Positions 22,802 to 34,000 of a DNA stretch of 64,000 nucleotides are shown piece by piece (positions within the stretch are counted from its first letter, which is position 1; every line of letters starts with the position of its first letter). The translations under genes were made by a program, and so were the position numbers. The notes beneath the pieces are model-generated. The model made no database searches and was not told the origin of the DNA. It saw only the letters and a program-made list of their open reading frames with translations. This DNA is from Spirodela intermedia (Eukaryota; Streptophyta; Magnoliopsida; Alismatales; Araceae): positions 1,541,501 through 1,605,500 of the forward strand of contig LR746267.1 in the NCBI GenBank assembly GCA_902729315.2, written 5' to 3'.

Positions 22802-22810
22802 TATAATAAA
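22802..22810 (+). promoter_or_regulatory. Residual TATA box of the class B pseudogene
   Basis: TATAATAAA, 111-119 bp before the ATG at 22921, the same spacing as in the gene at 6397. The ACGT-core box seen 40 bp further upstream in the class B genes is separated off by the copia insertion. Confidence 0.5.
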
Positions 22811-22920
22811 TAAACACAAAAACAAGTCTCACTGCATCGCAATCCAATCCCTTCTCTAATCCTCATAGTTGTCGAGCTATTTTTGAAGAAATGGCTTCTC
22901 GTCGACGAGTAATAACGGAT

Positions 22921-23250
22921 ATGGCCAGCAGCACCCACCCTCAGCAAACCTTTGGAGCAGCCCTCCTCTTCTTCTTCATACTGATCACATCCATCATGCG
23001 GGCATTGGCAAGTACCCTCACGATATTCGAGGGGCCTAGATGCAGTGGAAAGAGCAAGGACATCAATAGTTGTGGGTGCTTCAACCTCTATGTTTACATT
23101 GGCAGCTTTCACTTTGTGTACATGGAGGGGTAGGCAGCCGAGCTTTACGCTTTCTACAACTGTGCCAGCTACGAGCTTCCCGACCGTCTCCACGTGGAGA
23201 CCTACAGCTACATTGGCAATGAGTACAGCAGCATGAGGATACTTTGTTAA
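22921..23250 (+). pseudogene. Class B MiAMP1-like pseudogene
   Basis: Full length relative to the gene at 6068-6397 (110 codons with stop) and clearly its paralogue: the start MASSTHPQQ matches MAGSTNPQQ. Codon 71 (23131-23133) is TAG in place of the Q of the EGQ motif, truncating the product in mid-domain. The fifth cysteine (ETRSC in paralogues) reads ETYSY, removing a disulfide. Its promoter is split by the copia element ending at 22780. An upstream in-frame ATG at 22891 exists but is not conserved. The 3' flank still matches that of 6068, including an AATAAA at 23367-23372. Three independent lesions make function very unlikely. Confidence 0.92.
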
Positions 23251-23460
23251 CTGGACACGTACTAGATCTTCATCTATTCTTGGTGGGGATGCTAGCAGGT
23301 TGAATAATGAAGAAAAATAAGAGGCTGGTGTCACTCCATATGTTGTTATAGTAAGATTATTGAGTGAATAAACAAGTACCATTGAATGTATTATGTTTTG
23401 TGTTTTCCCTCGCATTTTGTACCTAACATGGTTTATTAGTGAAGCTAGGGCGATACGATC
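23251..23460 (+). repeat. Class B 3' flank
   Basis: Collinear with the reversed 3' flank of 6068-6397; landmark 'gtaagattattgagtgaata'. Confidence 0.65.
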
Positions 23461-23494
23461 TATGTACCCCACTAACCAAAGCCTATTTAGTTAC

Positions 23495-25132
23495 TGATAA
23501 GTTTTCACTATCTTAAGTTAATAATTAGTAAATAATATAGTTTTACCCTTAACTCGTGATATATAGACTCATATTTGTGTTAAAGTGTGAAAAGAGGTTT
23601 TTAGTTGATTAATATGAATTTTGGGGTAATTATGTGATTTTACATGAAATTATATAATTTTTATAGTCTTACTTTTGAGATAAATGATGAAAAAGAAATA
23701 AAAAATAAAAATAAGATAAAATGAGGGGGACCCGTTGGCTAGCCAGGCCCGCAAGCGAGTCGGAAGCTCAGTTGGGGAGTAGTTGTGAGTAAGGGCTCAA
23801 GCGACCTAGACCGATAGGGGCACATGTGCACCATTCCCCTTCCATGTCACCGGTGGCCAGCGGGCTGCGGGGCAAGGAGTGGTTGTATATGTGAGAGAAG
23901 GGATTTGCTTATAAATGAAATAGTAGTATATATTTGCCCGAAACATCGACGCACAACCAATGTAAGACTAAACCTGCATTACCTTCCCCAAAAAAGGGCA
24001 GGCAATCGGCATGGGTTCAAATCCTCTTAGAGTCAAAAGTCACATATTTTTATTTGATTATTGCGACTTTCCAACAGATCACCGGTGAAAGATTAAGCGA
24101 TTAGTATCGCTAGATCATCGACCAAAAGCTCGTCAACATGATTCGTAGAGTATTGCTACTAAAATTACTAAACGATTCGTGATAAAAGAATTGTGAATCC
24201 ATCGAGTAAATTATCTCCGATTGATTGATGAACAAGCTGTCGTGAAGAAGAGGACGATCCGCTGGGAGATGAGTCGCCACCTCCTGAGAGCATACCAGAT
24301 GTGATGAAGAGCCTCTACTTGTTGTGCAGACTTGAGGATGAAGCTCCCTGACACGCGCCCCTCCTCCATCCAACTCCTCTCTATCAGGTGACAACCATTG
24401 GAGAGCCGCAAAGTCACCATTTTTCCACTTCGTCGGGTGACCGCCGCCGAAGATGATTCGATGACCCATTTCATTCATCTTTAGACTTTGCAAGGAGATC
24501 TAGAGATTGCCCACATTGTCTTTGTCCAAAGAAAGCCTTCGAGGCTATGGACACTACACGACGATCCTCCTGAATGCTCAGGATTCTGGTGCATTGCAGA
24601 CGCATCACCATCGCGACGCCAGAATTTAGTTTTCCTGCTTTCAACTTACTTTACGCTTCATTTAGTGATAATTTGTGTGATTTTAATTTACCAAAATATA
24701 CTTTGTTCATTTATGATTCTTCCGACTTTTATAGATCTTAATTTAATTAATTAAATTATCTATAATCACTTACGTAAAAATCGTCGGCCAAAACTCTACT
24801 TCTACAAGATTTGCGTTTGCCAGGCACTAACATCATCCTAACATCCGCACCATTATTTTTCTTTTTAGTGAATTTTAAATATATTTCCTTTTCATTTCTG
24901 AGTATAAAATTCATAGAAAATCATATTCATTAAGAAAAATTATGAATAATTATCAGATATTATATTCCTATGATCAACTTGGAAAATTATTGCTATTTTT
25001 GGAAGTTTTATTGAATTAATTATAATTGATATATTTATTCAAAAATACTTCTAAATATCCAAAATTTGTATTTTCTAGTTTTATAAATTTTGATATTTGT
25101 CTGATTTAATATACAACGACTGAGTCACATCA
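23495..25132 (-). mobile_element. Solo LTR, copy 1 (TGAT...ATCA, about 1.64 kb)
   Basis: Starts TGATAAG and ends CACATCA, flanked by gttac and attac (four of five bases alike), as for a 5-bp target duplication. It is homologous along its whole length to 37049-38651 in the opposite orientation. No internal retroelement region adjoins it, so it is probably the product of LTR-LTR recombination. Both copies keep an open frame beginning MKWV (here 24474-24211, minus strand) of unknown meaning. Confidence 0.75.
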
Positions 25133-25137
25133 ATTAC

Positions 25138-26059
25138 CCTATTTTTACTATGATTGTAGTGAAAATATTAGTAGTGTGTCTCATTCATTCTCTTTTTCTC
25201 TCCCTCCGACATACATATGCACAGTAGCTAACATAGACACAGGAAGGTGCAGCAAAGTGGAGATGGCCACACTCAGAATGTTCCACCATCATTTTTATTT
25301 GAACTCGTAGGTTTGAAATGATAAAAAACACAATATCTACATGCAATATAAATAAATACACCATCAATACCAAAATAGAATGCAGACTTTATTATGTCAA
25401 CACAAAATGCATACTTTATGGTAGATACATGGAAGAATGATAACCATCATTGTGGTAATGTAAATTTAATATAACACCAAACAAAGCAAATTCTATTGCC
25501 TTCTAAGAAGTATTCTAACTATTACATGCAATAAGTTGGACTACAAGGCTCGAATTAACAACCCTCCAAAACAATCGAATTGCATGAGTTGTAAAAGTTT
25601 TGGTATAACTGATTTTGGAGATTGATTTTTGCCACAAACTTTGAAGTAGAAAGTTAATGAAAAAATTGTTGTTGGCTTTAGGTATATGATGGTAAAGGCT
25701 GTTTGGCTCACTTAGGAGCTTTTTGAGGCTTTACATTTTAGAAAAACACTAGACAATTTGAAAAATGAAGAACATGAGCATTAGATTTGGAGGCATTCAG
25801 TAGTATTCCATTCTGTGATTAATAAGTTACGGTTGACAAGCCAATTATATCACTTGTGCTTGTTCGATGGGACAAATTCTTTGGAGCAAATTCCATGTCT
25901 CTATTTAGTAAATTGATCTTACAACTTCAAGGAAGATCAAGCACTTCTTTTCTCATCATAATCTCCCTCTTATGATAATTTAGTGACCCGCAGCTTATAA
26001 GACCATGTTAGCTTAAAGATCAAGAAGGTAAAATCTGCTTACTTATTAAATAGGTTATG
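25138..26059. other. Intergenic, nothing recognised
   Basis: AT-rich, only small open frames. Confidence 0.45.
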
Positions 26060-26640
26060 AAATAGCCTTTCATATTGTTGCAATATTTGGGATCAACTGA
26101 GATGAACATAATAAGAGGAGAATGTTCTGATCCAATTCAGGAACAGTTAAGAGTAAACCCTTCCAATGGAAGTAAGAAACTTACAGAGGCCAAATTTGTC
26201 AATGTGTCAAAAAAATGGCAAAACAAGGGGACCTTAAGAACGATTTTCTGCGTCAAGAAAGAACTCATTCAGCAATTGTGTCTACTAATGTTGTAAGGAT
26301 TGAAAGATCTCAATATTAAGTGTATGGACGCTTGATGTCTACATAGTTTCTCGGGCCATCAGAGTAGTGTAGAAGAATCCCCTACTTCTACACACCTCCA
26401 TGGTATGACATATGGGTGACTAACACAGGGGTAGGTTGGAGAACATTTTCAACTCACGTCTAACATTGTCCTATCATTTCACAAAATTTATCACGTGGGA
26501 GCTAGCTTGGGAGGGTCAATGGCAACAAGCCACCTATTGTTTATTTATGATAGTGTCGACAAGATTAGGGAGGAAATCTCCAGCAACTTCAAACATGACT
26601 TGGTTTTGCCATTTTAGAAGGTCAAGATGATGTAAACAAC
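26060..26640 (+). repeat. Duplicate of 62030-62700, containing an R1 copy
   Basis: Similar, with gaps, to 62030-62700 in the same orientation; landmarks 'caagccacct', 'atgacttggt' and 'ctcatcaagcaactgtgtcc' versus 'ctcattcagcaattgtgtct'. The R1 part is about 26250-26480, reversed relative to the copy at 8340. Confidence 0.6.
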
Positions 26641-27182
26641 TCTCGTTTTTCAATAAGGTGGTTGGGGACCTGTTCTTACTAGCCATGTCTTCTGTCGGAT
26701 AGGGTGGAGAGTTTCAAGATTTAGAAAGAAGTGACTGGGAACTCCAAGGACTGATTCTAGCCTAGTGGTTTGTAGCTCCTTGCCCTTCTCTTCTTCAAGT
26801 TTATGGGAGTACATTGAAGCAAAACTTCATAGATTGATGGAAGAAACTTTCTAGATTTATGTGGTCTTGTTGAACTCATCTTCCCTCAAGATAGGTTAGA
26901 GGATGTCTTCACATGTTTGTTCGAGATCGGCTTGTTCACATGGCCACAAAAAGGAAAAATAAATTCTTCTTCAATTGTTGCAGGCATATCCACAAGGTCA
27001 GCCTCGAAAAAGGTACGTCAACATTATGTTGTTAACTTTCATGGAATCTCATGCCTTAGTTCAATCAGATGTTGTATGCAAGATGTGTTATTAAAAATGA
27101 GACACATTGGCTATACTTGGCCTATGAGGTTTTTCCTTCTTTAGTCAAATAAAAGAAACTGTGTTGAATTTGAAATATTTAG
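26641..27182. other. Intergenic, nothing recognised
   Basis: A 75-codon open frame (26917-27144) has no recognisable motif. Confidence 0.4.
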
Positions 27183-27601
27183 TGTTGAGATAAATGGAGA
27201 ATGATAAAAAATAATGATAATAGAGTAAAGTCATATATGAATTGATAAAGACATAAGTACAAAGATAGCCTTTTGAATTAACATAGAGGAGTCATCTAAT
27301 GACTTGAGAGATAGGATGCTCTAAGAGATACTCACTATGTGTGACGCAAGTACCATACCACCTATTTATAGACAAGAGGTAGTTAGCCTCTTAGTGTCTT
27401 TTTCTAATTTAGCCTATCATAAAATAAAAATAAAACTTGGTCTCTATACATATTCACATTTACGCTCATACTTGCGAGAGAGGTCATAACCTTAATAGTT
27501 AAAACTTCAATGAATCACTTTAAGTAAGATTAACTCAATGATAATCTCATAATATACAATTCATATATATAATTATCTACATTGAGATTAAAATTCTAGT
27601 A
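27183..27601 (-). repeat. Possible copia 3' LTR
   Basis: On the minus strand a polypurine-like CCAAGTAGAAGAT is followed by TACTAGAATTTTAATC, resembling the polypurine tract and LTR start of plant copia elements. The other end may be TGTTGAGA at 27183. A matching 5' LTR was not found. It lies downstream (minus sense) of copia Pol remnants at 28666-29350. Confidence 0.35.
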
Positions 27602-28665
27602 ATCTTCTACTTGGACAAAATATATATGATAACTTTATATTGTACATTATGACTTTATGAGTTCAAAATTTTGCTATCATTGCTAAAAACATTACTACAA
27701 TATCGTTCATCATTATACTAATATAGAATTAAAGGGATTTTGGTCACATTTTTTGCATGATTGAACCTAACAATAATCACATATATCAATATAATGAATG
27801 ACATAGATTAAATATAAATATAATGCATGAAAATTACATAAAATGTGACTCATACATGTACATTTTTAACTTAGTCCTTATTTCAAATGAAGATCAAACA
27901 ACCACATTCAAAGTGGAAATAATCATAAACTTTATTCATGTATGAAATAATCAAACTATGTCAATAAATGTATAAGCATCAAAATATAAACTCCTACTAA
28001 AATTACATATCTTAATAAGGTATTACACCTATATGAATAATATGATCTTGAAAGACATTTGGTGACATTTTGTCCTAATACGCTCTATAGACATTTGACC
28101 ACTTTGAACTCTTATCTTAACAATTAAGAACTTGATGTCTATATGTTTAGACTTTGTTAAACTCTTATTGTTATTGGAAAATATAACAGCTGATTTAATG
28201 TCACAAAATAATTTTAGTGGTCTTTCAATTCTATCCATAATTTATACCCCTATGACAAAATTCTTCAATTAAATTTCATGATTCGATGCCTCAAACTCTA
28301 CTGCCATGGTGGAAGAAACTATGAGTATCTACTTAGCACTCTTATATGATATAACTCCTCTAGCTAGTAGGTAGATATAGCCCGTAGTGGATTGTTTGCT
28401 ATTAGCACATCTAGGGAAATCAAAATTAAAATACTTAATAATCTCCAAAAGATTTGATTTTCTATATGTGAGCATATAGTTCTTTATCATTTGCAAATAC
28501 TATATAACTTATTTGCTTGATTTCTAATGATCCACATAAGGCTTCTTATGACTAATGCATAAAAAATCTTCTGCATCTCTTTAGCCTCATTTCTTAGGGC
28601 ACTAATTGAGACAAAATTTGTCTCCTTTAACAACAAGGGTATCATAAGATTTACATCCTTGCATA
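27602..28665 (-). other. AT-rich sequence, probably decayed copia interior
   Basis: No clear domain. Position between the possible LTR and the Pol remnants suggests it belongs to the same element. Confidence 0.3.
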
Positions 28666-29360
28666 CTAAATCTCATAAGAATTTTCTCGATATAGCTCTT
28701 TTGTGACAACCCTAAGATATTTCAAGGGTGATCTTGGTACATCTTTGTCTAACACAAAAGAGGTTTCACCAAGATCTTTCATCTGAAAATTCTTTAACAA
28801 AAATATTTTGGTGTCATATAGCAAGCTTATATCATTATTGACATGTAATATGTCATTGACATATAAAATTAGAAATATATATTTACTCTCATTTAACTTA
28901 TGATATACACATTCATCACTCATATTCATCTCAAAATCAAATGAAATAATAACTTGGATGAAATTTGTGATATCATTGATAGAGAAACTTCCTTCAACTC
29001 ATAGATGAACTTCTTTAATTTGTATACCATTTTCTTTGGGTCTCCAGACACATGTTTTTAGTTACATCATATGTATTATTTCATCAATGTCACCATTAAG
29101 AAATGTTATCTTTATATCCATCTAATGTAACTCAAGATCAAAATGAGCTACTAGTGCCATTATTATTATAAAAGAGTTTTTTGATGAAATTGAAGAGAAA
29201 GTGTCTATATAATTGATGCCTTATCTTTGACTAATCTCTTCATAACAAGACGGGCTTTATATCTTTTCACATTACTCTTTGAATCCTTCTTAATTTTAAA
29301 TATCCCTTTATAACTAATGGGCTTTACACCTTCGGGTAATGGGACAAGATCTCAAAACAT
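28666..29360 (-). mobile_element. Ty1/copia reverse transcriptase remnants
   Basis: Minus strand 29350-29234 reads as the start of a copia RT: DLVPLPEGVKPI, FKIKKDSK, RYKARLV. Further along, 28929-28666 carries FLILYVNDIL (a YVDD-box derivative with N for the first D) and FQMKDLGE followed by a LD-type segment. Stops and shifts separate the parts. The changed catalytic aspartate and the breaks show a dead element. Confidence 0.75.
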
Positions 29361-29400
29361 CATTGTCCTTCACAGATTTAATCTTTTCATTCATGGCATC

Positions 29401-30844
29401 AATTCACTTATGAGAATTAGAACCTTGTGTGACTTGATGGAAGTTGATAGGATTATCTTTCATCACTCTGATGTTAGCCTCATATTCTAAAAGAAATACA
29501 ATGTAATCATCCAAAATTACATTCCTTCTCTCTCTAGTGGATCTTCTTAATGACACTAATTCTCAAGTCCAAGGTGTGACTGGAACAGATGCGACAACAG
29601 TGATAGGAATAAGGAAAGATCGATATACGTCTATATTAGATTTCCCCTCTTCTAATGCAGAAACATAGAACATCGAACTCACAGAAGATGGCATGCATCA
29701 ATGATGTTCGAGCTCTTTCTCACGCGAATGGAATCATTCTTATCCATCTTTCACTCGCCTGGGTCCATGATTCGTCCCACAATGCCAACAGATGTGAATG
29801 AAAAAGGACTATAGTTGATACCATGGAATTTGACGAATTTACGTCCCATGCAATGGAACTGAGAATGTCTTTTTCTATTTCAGGCGTTCACAGGGGTTAC
29901 TGTGTACGATTAGCAAGTTTTCCGAGGTAATTGAAGGCGTACTGCCGAATTAGTTGTGAACCCCGGTGGTACCTGAGGCAGGCTAACTCATGCACCCGGA
30001 ATACTGATTGAGATGAGGAATTCGTGAGTTTTTCGGGCAAGTTTATTGGAAAATTCAAAACTAGAAGGCCGATGGTTTATCAAAGCCTTGAAATCGCGGA
30101 GGTAAGGGTGATCTGCCGCCGCCTGCTGCCACTATTTACCCGAACCAAACTCCACGCTCTCCCGTCACGTCAACACGTGTGTGGGTGAATGGCCCCCATT
30201 AACCGTTGCGTTCGCCAAGCAGCTTAAGGCGAGGTCAAGAAAACATTATGTCCTGAGAATTTCGTTATCCTTGTTCGTGACATCTCGTTGAGAAGCGCTG
30301 AGAATGAGCATAGGACAGAATGATCTCGTTTAGAGACGGAAACAGAGCCTTAACCGGCTTGCCTTCGCTCTGGGTAAAAGTTTTTCTAGGATATTTAAAA
30401 CGATTATCTCTTGACTGTTTTCTCACGACTCAGGTCAAATGAATTGAAGGATCTACAGAGATTTATATTTGAAGTGTTTCCGCCTAAGATTCCATTTAGC
30501 AAGGTGACTTTACAGTGTTCTCGTCTCCTGAAACACCGAGAAATCTCTTGTACCTCTCCATTGATTGGTTCATTTAATATGTTTTCTTGCTCTATGTCGT
30601 TCGAGTGACCATACGATAGCCAACTATTCTATTCGGTCAATCATAAACCGTGATAAGAATAATTTTCTGACGTGATAAAAATCAGGGTATCCTATCAGCG
30701 GTTTTCTCAAACGGCTGGATCCTTCTCGTTTTCAATTGGGGGTGATTTATCTTAGATAATTTAAAATCTATTCATTTTATCTTTAATTCTGTGGAATTAT
30801 CTGCTAGAATTTATAGTTGTCAGCCTTTCCTCATTTCCATCCAC
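29401..30844. other. Intergenic, nothing recognised
   Basis: Mixed composition. No motif-bearing frame, RNA gene or repeat end was identified. Confidence 0.45.
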
Positions 30845-31072
30845 ATCAACCCATTACTCACAGAAACCTCAATTAGCTCTGATCACCAGGGCTAGTTGTG
30901 TGACGGCAAAACAATCGTAAAATTGTCAAAGGCTTGCTTGCTCATTTATTCAAGGTAACTTCCGCTGGTCAGTCAACCCATGGGTACATTACTGACTGGC
31001 GACTCCCGCAGCGCCGTCAGCTTTTTATTTACTCTGGGTACTGTCTTGCGCAGAACTCGTGGAAGCACTCGC
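30845..31072 (-). repeat. 3' flank of the class A gene at 31073
   Basis: Near-copy of 16765-17000. AATAAA on the minus strand at 31024-31029. Confidence 0.75.
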
Positions 31073-31390
31073 TCAGCAGCTCATATAGATGCTCTTGAAG
31101 TTGTTGGGTTTGCATCGGCGGGTCTCCTTGTAGAGGGAGACGTAGGAGCCATCGCAGTGGGAGCCCCTGTACAGCGTGGCGGCCTGACCCTCGGTAAACA
31201 CGAAGTGGTACCCTCCCTGATAGCCGCTGATGTCGAAGCACCCACAGCCGTTGACGTCCTTGGTTCTCCCGGCGCACCCGGGACCAGAGAACGCGGTCAG
31301 GGTACTGGCGGACGCCGGCGCAACGGCGGCCGCTATGACGAGCAGGAGGAGAACGGCAGCCGCTGCGGCCTTGCTGGGTGCGGTCGCCAT
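31073..31390 (-). CDS. Class A MiAMP1-like secreted six-cysteine protein
   Basis: 105 residues from the ATG at 31388-31390. Signal peptide about 1-28 (ending APASA), mature 77 residues with cysteines in the pattern C-x9-C-x-C-x27-C-x13-C-x11-C, the GGYHFVFTEGQ core and a basic tail ending YMSC. The mature sequence differs from the 17001-17318 product by one residue, while the signal peptides differ at several positions. Family members are secreted antimicrobial proteins; that role is inferred. The gene lies divergent to the class A gene at 33168 with 1.8 kb between. Its upstream region is duplicated, without a gene, at 1-306 (almost identical) and more distantly at 34848-35555. No defects seen. 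Confidence 0.93.
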   Translation of the reverse strand: MATAPSKAAAAAVLLLLVIAAAVAPASASTLTAFSGPGCAGRTKDVNGCGCFDISGYQGGYHFVFTEGQAATLYRGSHCDGSYVSLYKETRRCKPNNFKSIYMSC

Positions 31391-31487
31391 ATCTTCTTAA
31401 TGAAAGGAGTGGGTGGTCTCTGACTGCGGGATTGGCAAAGGAATGGAGATGGAGCGGTGAAGAGTCTCTGGTTCCTGCTCGTGTCCT

Positions 31488-31550
31488 CTTTATAGCCGGT
31501 ATCTGGGGCCTGACCAAGTCCTGGGATACATTCAACATCGTCTGCCGTTT
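31488..31550 (-). promoter_or_regulatory. Class A promoter of the gene at 31390
   Basis: TATAAAG on the minus strand (31488-31494), about 98 bp from the ATG, with CAGGACTTGGTCAGG upstream and a TGACGACGAAACGG element beyond. Confidence 0.7.
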
Positions 31551-32655
31551 CGTCGTCAAAGAAGAAATGAAAACGTGGTCTTCGCCGCTTTCAGTTTTTG
31601 TTTACGTCTTTTCTTTCCAATGGCGATCCGACGCGGCTTGTTGAGAAGGCTCGGTGTTTGCCGCAGTAGCGTCATAGTTGTGGCTTCCTCGAGCTTCTCG
31701 CCGGGGTTTTGTTGACCTTGACCTCGTCGCAGATGTCCGCGGAGGCAATAAGGATGGAAAAGGGGTGGGTGGCGCATAATCCACCGGGGCCTCGTTTTCC
31801 GTTTTCCTCCGTTGACACCTTATTCCTTCCGGTTTTCATTTAAAGTTGACAACGAAGTAAATCTCACGCTCCTTCAAAATATTTCCGTGGGAGAGTTTGC
31901 CCGTTCGACGGATTAGGCAGCGCCTTCTTAACAGAGCATGTCGGCGAACCCAACTTGTCCACATTGGGCATTCTGAGCGCAACGGCCGAAACATTATGTA
32001 AGCGCTCCGAATCGCTCCCACGGAGGACAGGGCTGATGACAGCAGCACATATACTTTTAGGGATCGCATCTGTGGTCGAGCTACTTTAATCACGGCTCAC
32101 AGTTTTTCATGGAGCAACTATTTTCAAATGGCCCCGGCGGGGACTGCTCTAAGCTGTCACCTTGCCTACAATTGGAATTTGTTACATTGAGCTCGTCGGG
32201 GGTTCTCCTGTCTTAACCTGCGCACCTGGCCCATTCTTTTCAGCGGAAAGAGCCACGTTTTAGCTCGTGGTCCCTCGCTTAACGGGCAGGAGTCCGTTTA
32301 CGGCATCCTGTCCATTTTTGGCTCTGTATTAGTCTGCTTTCCCTCAGGGAGCGGCGCGGCGGGAAAGAAGACGACGAGCCAGTAAAACGAGAGAGCATGT
32401 CCGCCTGCTCAAGTACCAGGAGGGTGGAAAGCCACTGGGGTTTGAGCGGCAAAGGGAAGGAGGCTGCGTCCTTGGGTTTTTACTGTGCCACTAAGCGCAA
32501 GCTATAATAGTGGAGCGAGAGAAAACGAATGTGGGAAGAAGACAAGTGTCTAACCGGAGCATAATTCTCTCCACGAGAAAATCAGATTAACAGCATCTGT
32601 CTTGTTGGATCGAGCGAAAGTCTTATTACTATGAGCATGGTGATGTAATAACTGA
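31551..32655 (-). repeat. Duplicated class A upstream block
   Basis: Collinear with 17481-18700; the part nearest the gene is nearly identical to 1-260 reversed. The landmark 'gagcatggtgatgtaat' near its outer end corresponds to 'gagcatgatgatgtaat' at about 18680. Confidence 0.75.
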
Positions 32656-32656
32656 T

Positions 32657-32725
32657 GGGGGCGAGAGGGGGGCGAGAGGTCTTGAACCTCTAGAGAATTA
32701 GGCGCCCCCAATAGATGATTATGAT
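32657..32725 (-). mobile_element. tRNA-like insertion flanked by an 11-bp direct repeat
   Basis: The perfect direct repeat taataactgat (32646-32656 and 32726-32736) brackets 69 bp. Inside, on the minus strand, GGGGGCG (32703-32709) and CGCCCCC (32668-32674) can form a 7-bp acceptor-like stem. A T-arm-like hairpin lies at 32675-32691: 5-bp stem AGAGG/CCTCT and 7-base loop TTCAAGA, containing the B-box form GGTTCAAGACC. D and anticodon arms are missing, with only 11 bases in their place. The collinear site near 18680 lacks the insert. It may be a retroposed tRNA fragment; it is not a functional tRNA. Confidence 0.5.
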
Positions 32726-32739
32726 TAATAACTGATTCT

Positions 32740-33013
32740 TTTAGTGGACGGCTCAGATTCTTCCATGAGGACGATGCTCTAATCCTCCTCTTAATTTTGT
32801 CTTAAGGCACCCTAAGATGCGTGGCTTAAAAAGCACGATGCAGTGACGAGCTTGCGAAGGTCGCAGAAGAGATTCACAACGTCGCCTGCGTTCGTTGAAA
32901 CGTAGAAGATTGACAAAAGGAACAGAAAAGGTCATTATGCGAGGAAAGATCTGCAACGTAAGCCCAGTCAACAGAGGGTTAAATAATCGAGCGAAGCCAA
33001 TTGCCTGTCGATG
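32740..33013. other. Upstream region of the gene at 33168
   Basis: Not obviously shared with the other class A upstream blocks except close to the TATA box. Confidence 0.4.
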
Positions 33014-33063
33014 TTGAATTTGTCACAGGACTTGGTCAGGGCCCGCCCCCAGGGCTATAAAAA
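33014..33063 (+). promoter_or_regulatory. Class A promoter of the gene at 33168
   Basis: ACAGGACTTGGTCAGG precedes TATAAAAA (33056-33063), 105 bp before the ATG. Confidence 0.7.
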
Positions 33064-33167
33064 GGACCCGGGGGAGACCGTAGAGCTCCTCACCGTTCCA
33101 CCTGCAATCTTTCGCCAATCCCGCAGCCACAGCATCCCCAATCCTCTGCTAAGCCCTCTCAGAAGAA

Positions 33168-33482
33168 ATGGCCATGACCAGCAAGGCCGCCGCAGCCGCC
33201 GTTCTCCTGCTGCTCGTCGCAGCTGCCGCCATTGTGCCGGCGTCGGCCAGCACTCTGACCGCGTTCTCTGGCCCGGGGTGCGCCGGGAGAACCAAGGACG
33301 TCAACGGCTGTGGGTGCTTCGACATCAGTGGGTACCAGGGAGGGTACCACTTCGTGTTCACCGAGGGCAAGGCTGCGACGCTGTACACCGGCTCTTACTG
33401 CCAGGGCTCGTCGGAAGGCCTGAAGAAGGAGACCCGCCGTTGCAGCCGCAACAGCTTTAAGAGCATCTATATGGTCTGCTGA
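33168..33482 (+). CDS. Class A MiAMP1-like secreted six-cysteine protein
   Basis: 104 residues. Signal peptide about 1-27 (ending VPASA), mature 77 residues from STLTAFSGPGC with six cysteines in the class A pattern. Differences from sister genes lie mainly in the Cys4-Cys5 loop (QGSSEGLKKE in place of DGSYVSLYKE) and in TEGK for TEGQ, which makes the surface more basic. Signal peptide and core strand residues are the same as in 10361. The start is the only ATG that fits the promoter spacing and paralogue alignment. AATAAA at 33590-33595 follows. It is divergent to 31390. Function as a secreted antimicrobial protein is inferred from the family. Confidence 0.93.
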   Translation: MAMTSKAAAAAVLLLLVAAAAIVPASASTLTAFSGPGCAGRTKDVNGCGCFDISGYQGGYHFVFTEGKAATLYTGSYCQGSSEGLKKETRRCSRNSFKSIYMVC

Positions 33483-34000
33483 ACGCGCTCATCAAGCGTG
33501 GAATTTGGAACCAAGCCGCATTGGTTGCCCTGACGAAGTGGCACGTCCGACTCCCACACGCGCCACTATTTTACTGATTAGCATGTATCAATAAAGAATT
33601 TTAGTAAATAAGGCACGCCGGGTCTCCTATTATCACAATTTCTTCCTTCTACCTAAGTGGGTATCCTGTCGGCCGCATCATGATTGGACCAACCAGGAGA
33701 TTTAACACGTTTCTCGAGAAGCTTCTACGAGTTTTATGGAAGGAGAGCACCATATGTTCAAGATTTTTACTGATTTGAAGAGTGCGAAACTCATTTTAAC
33801 AGCTACAGGGACTTCAACAATGGGATTGCCCGCAGTTTTTAGGTTAATACCAGCCAAATGCTGCTAGTGGATGCGTTCCAACCGGTAATCCCTCCGTCAA
33901 AGTGAAATGCCAACCTTTTCCGGAGTAACGACCTTTGCGATGATTTCTCAAAGATAGAATCTACAAAAATGAATTGCTCAAGCTCCTAACACAGGTTCCT
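33483..34000 (+). repeat. 3' flank of the gene at 33168
   Basis: Diverged relative of 10676-11165 and 5198-5674 ('gcatgtatcaataaagaat', 'ggtaatacc'-type landmarks). Polyadenylation signal AATAAA at 33590-33595. Confidence 0.6.
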
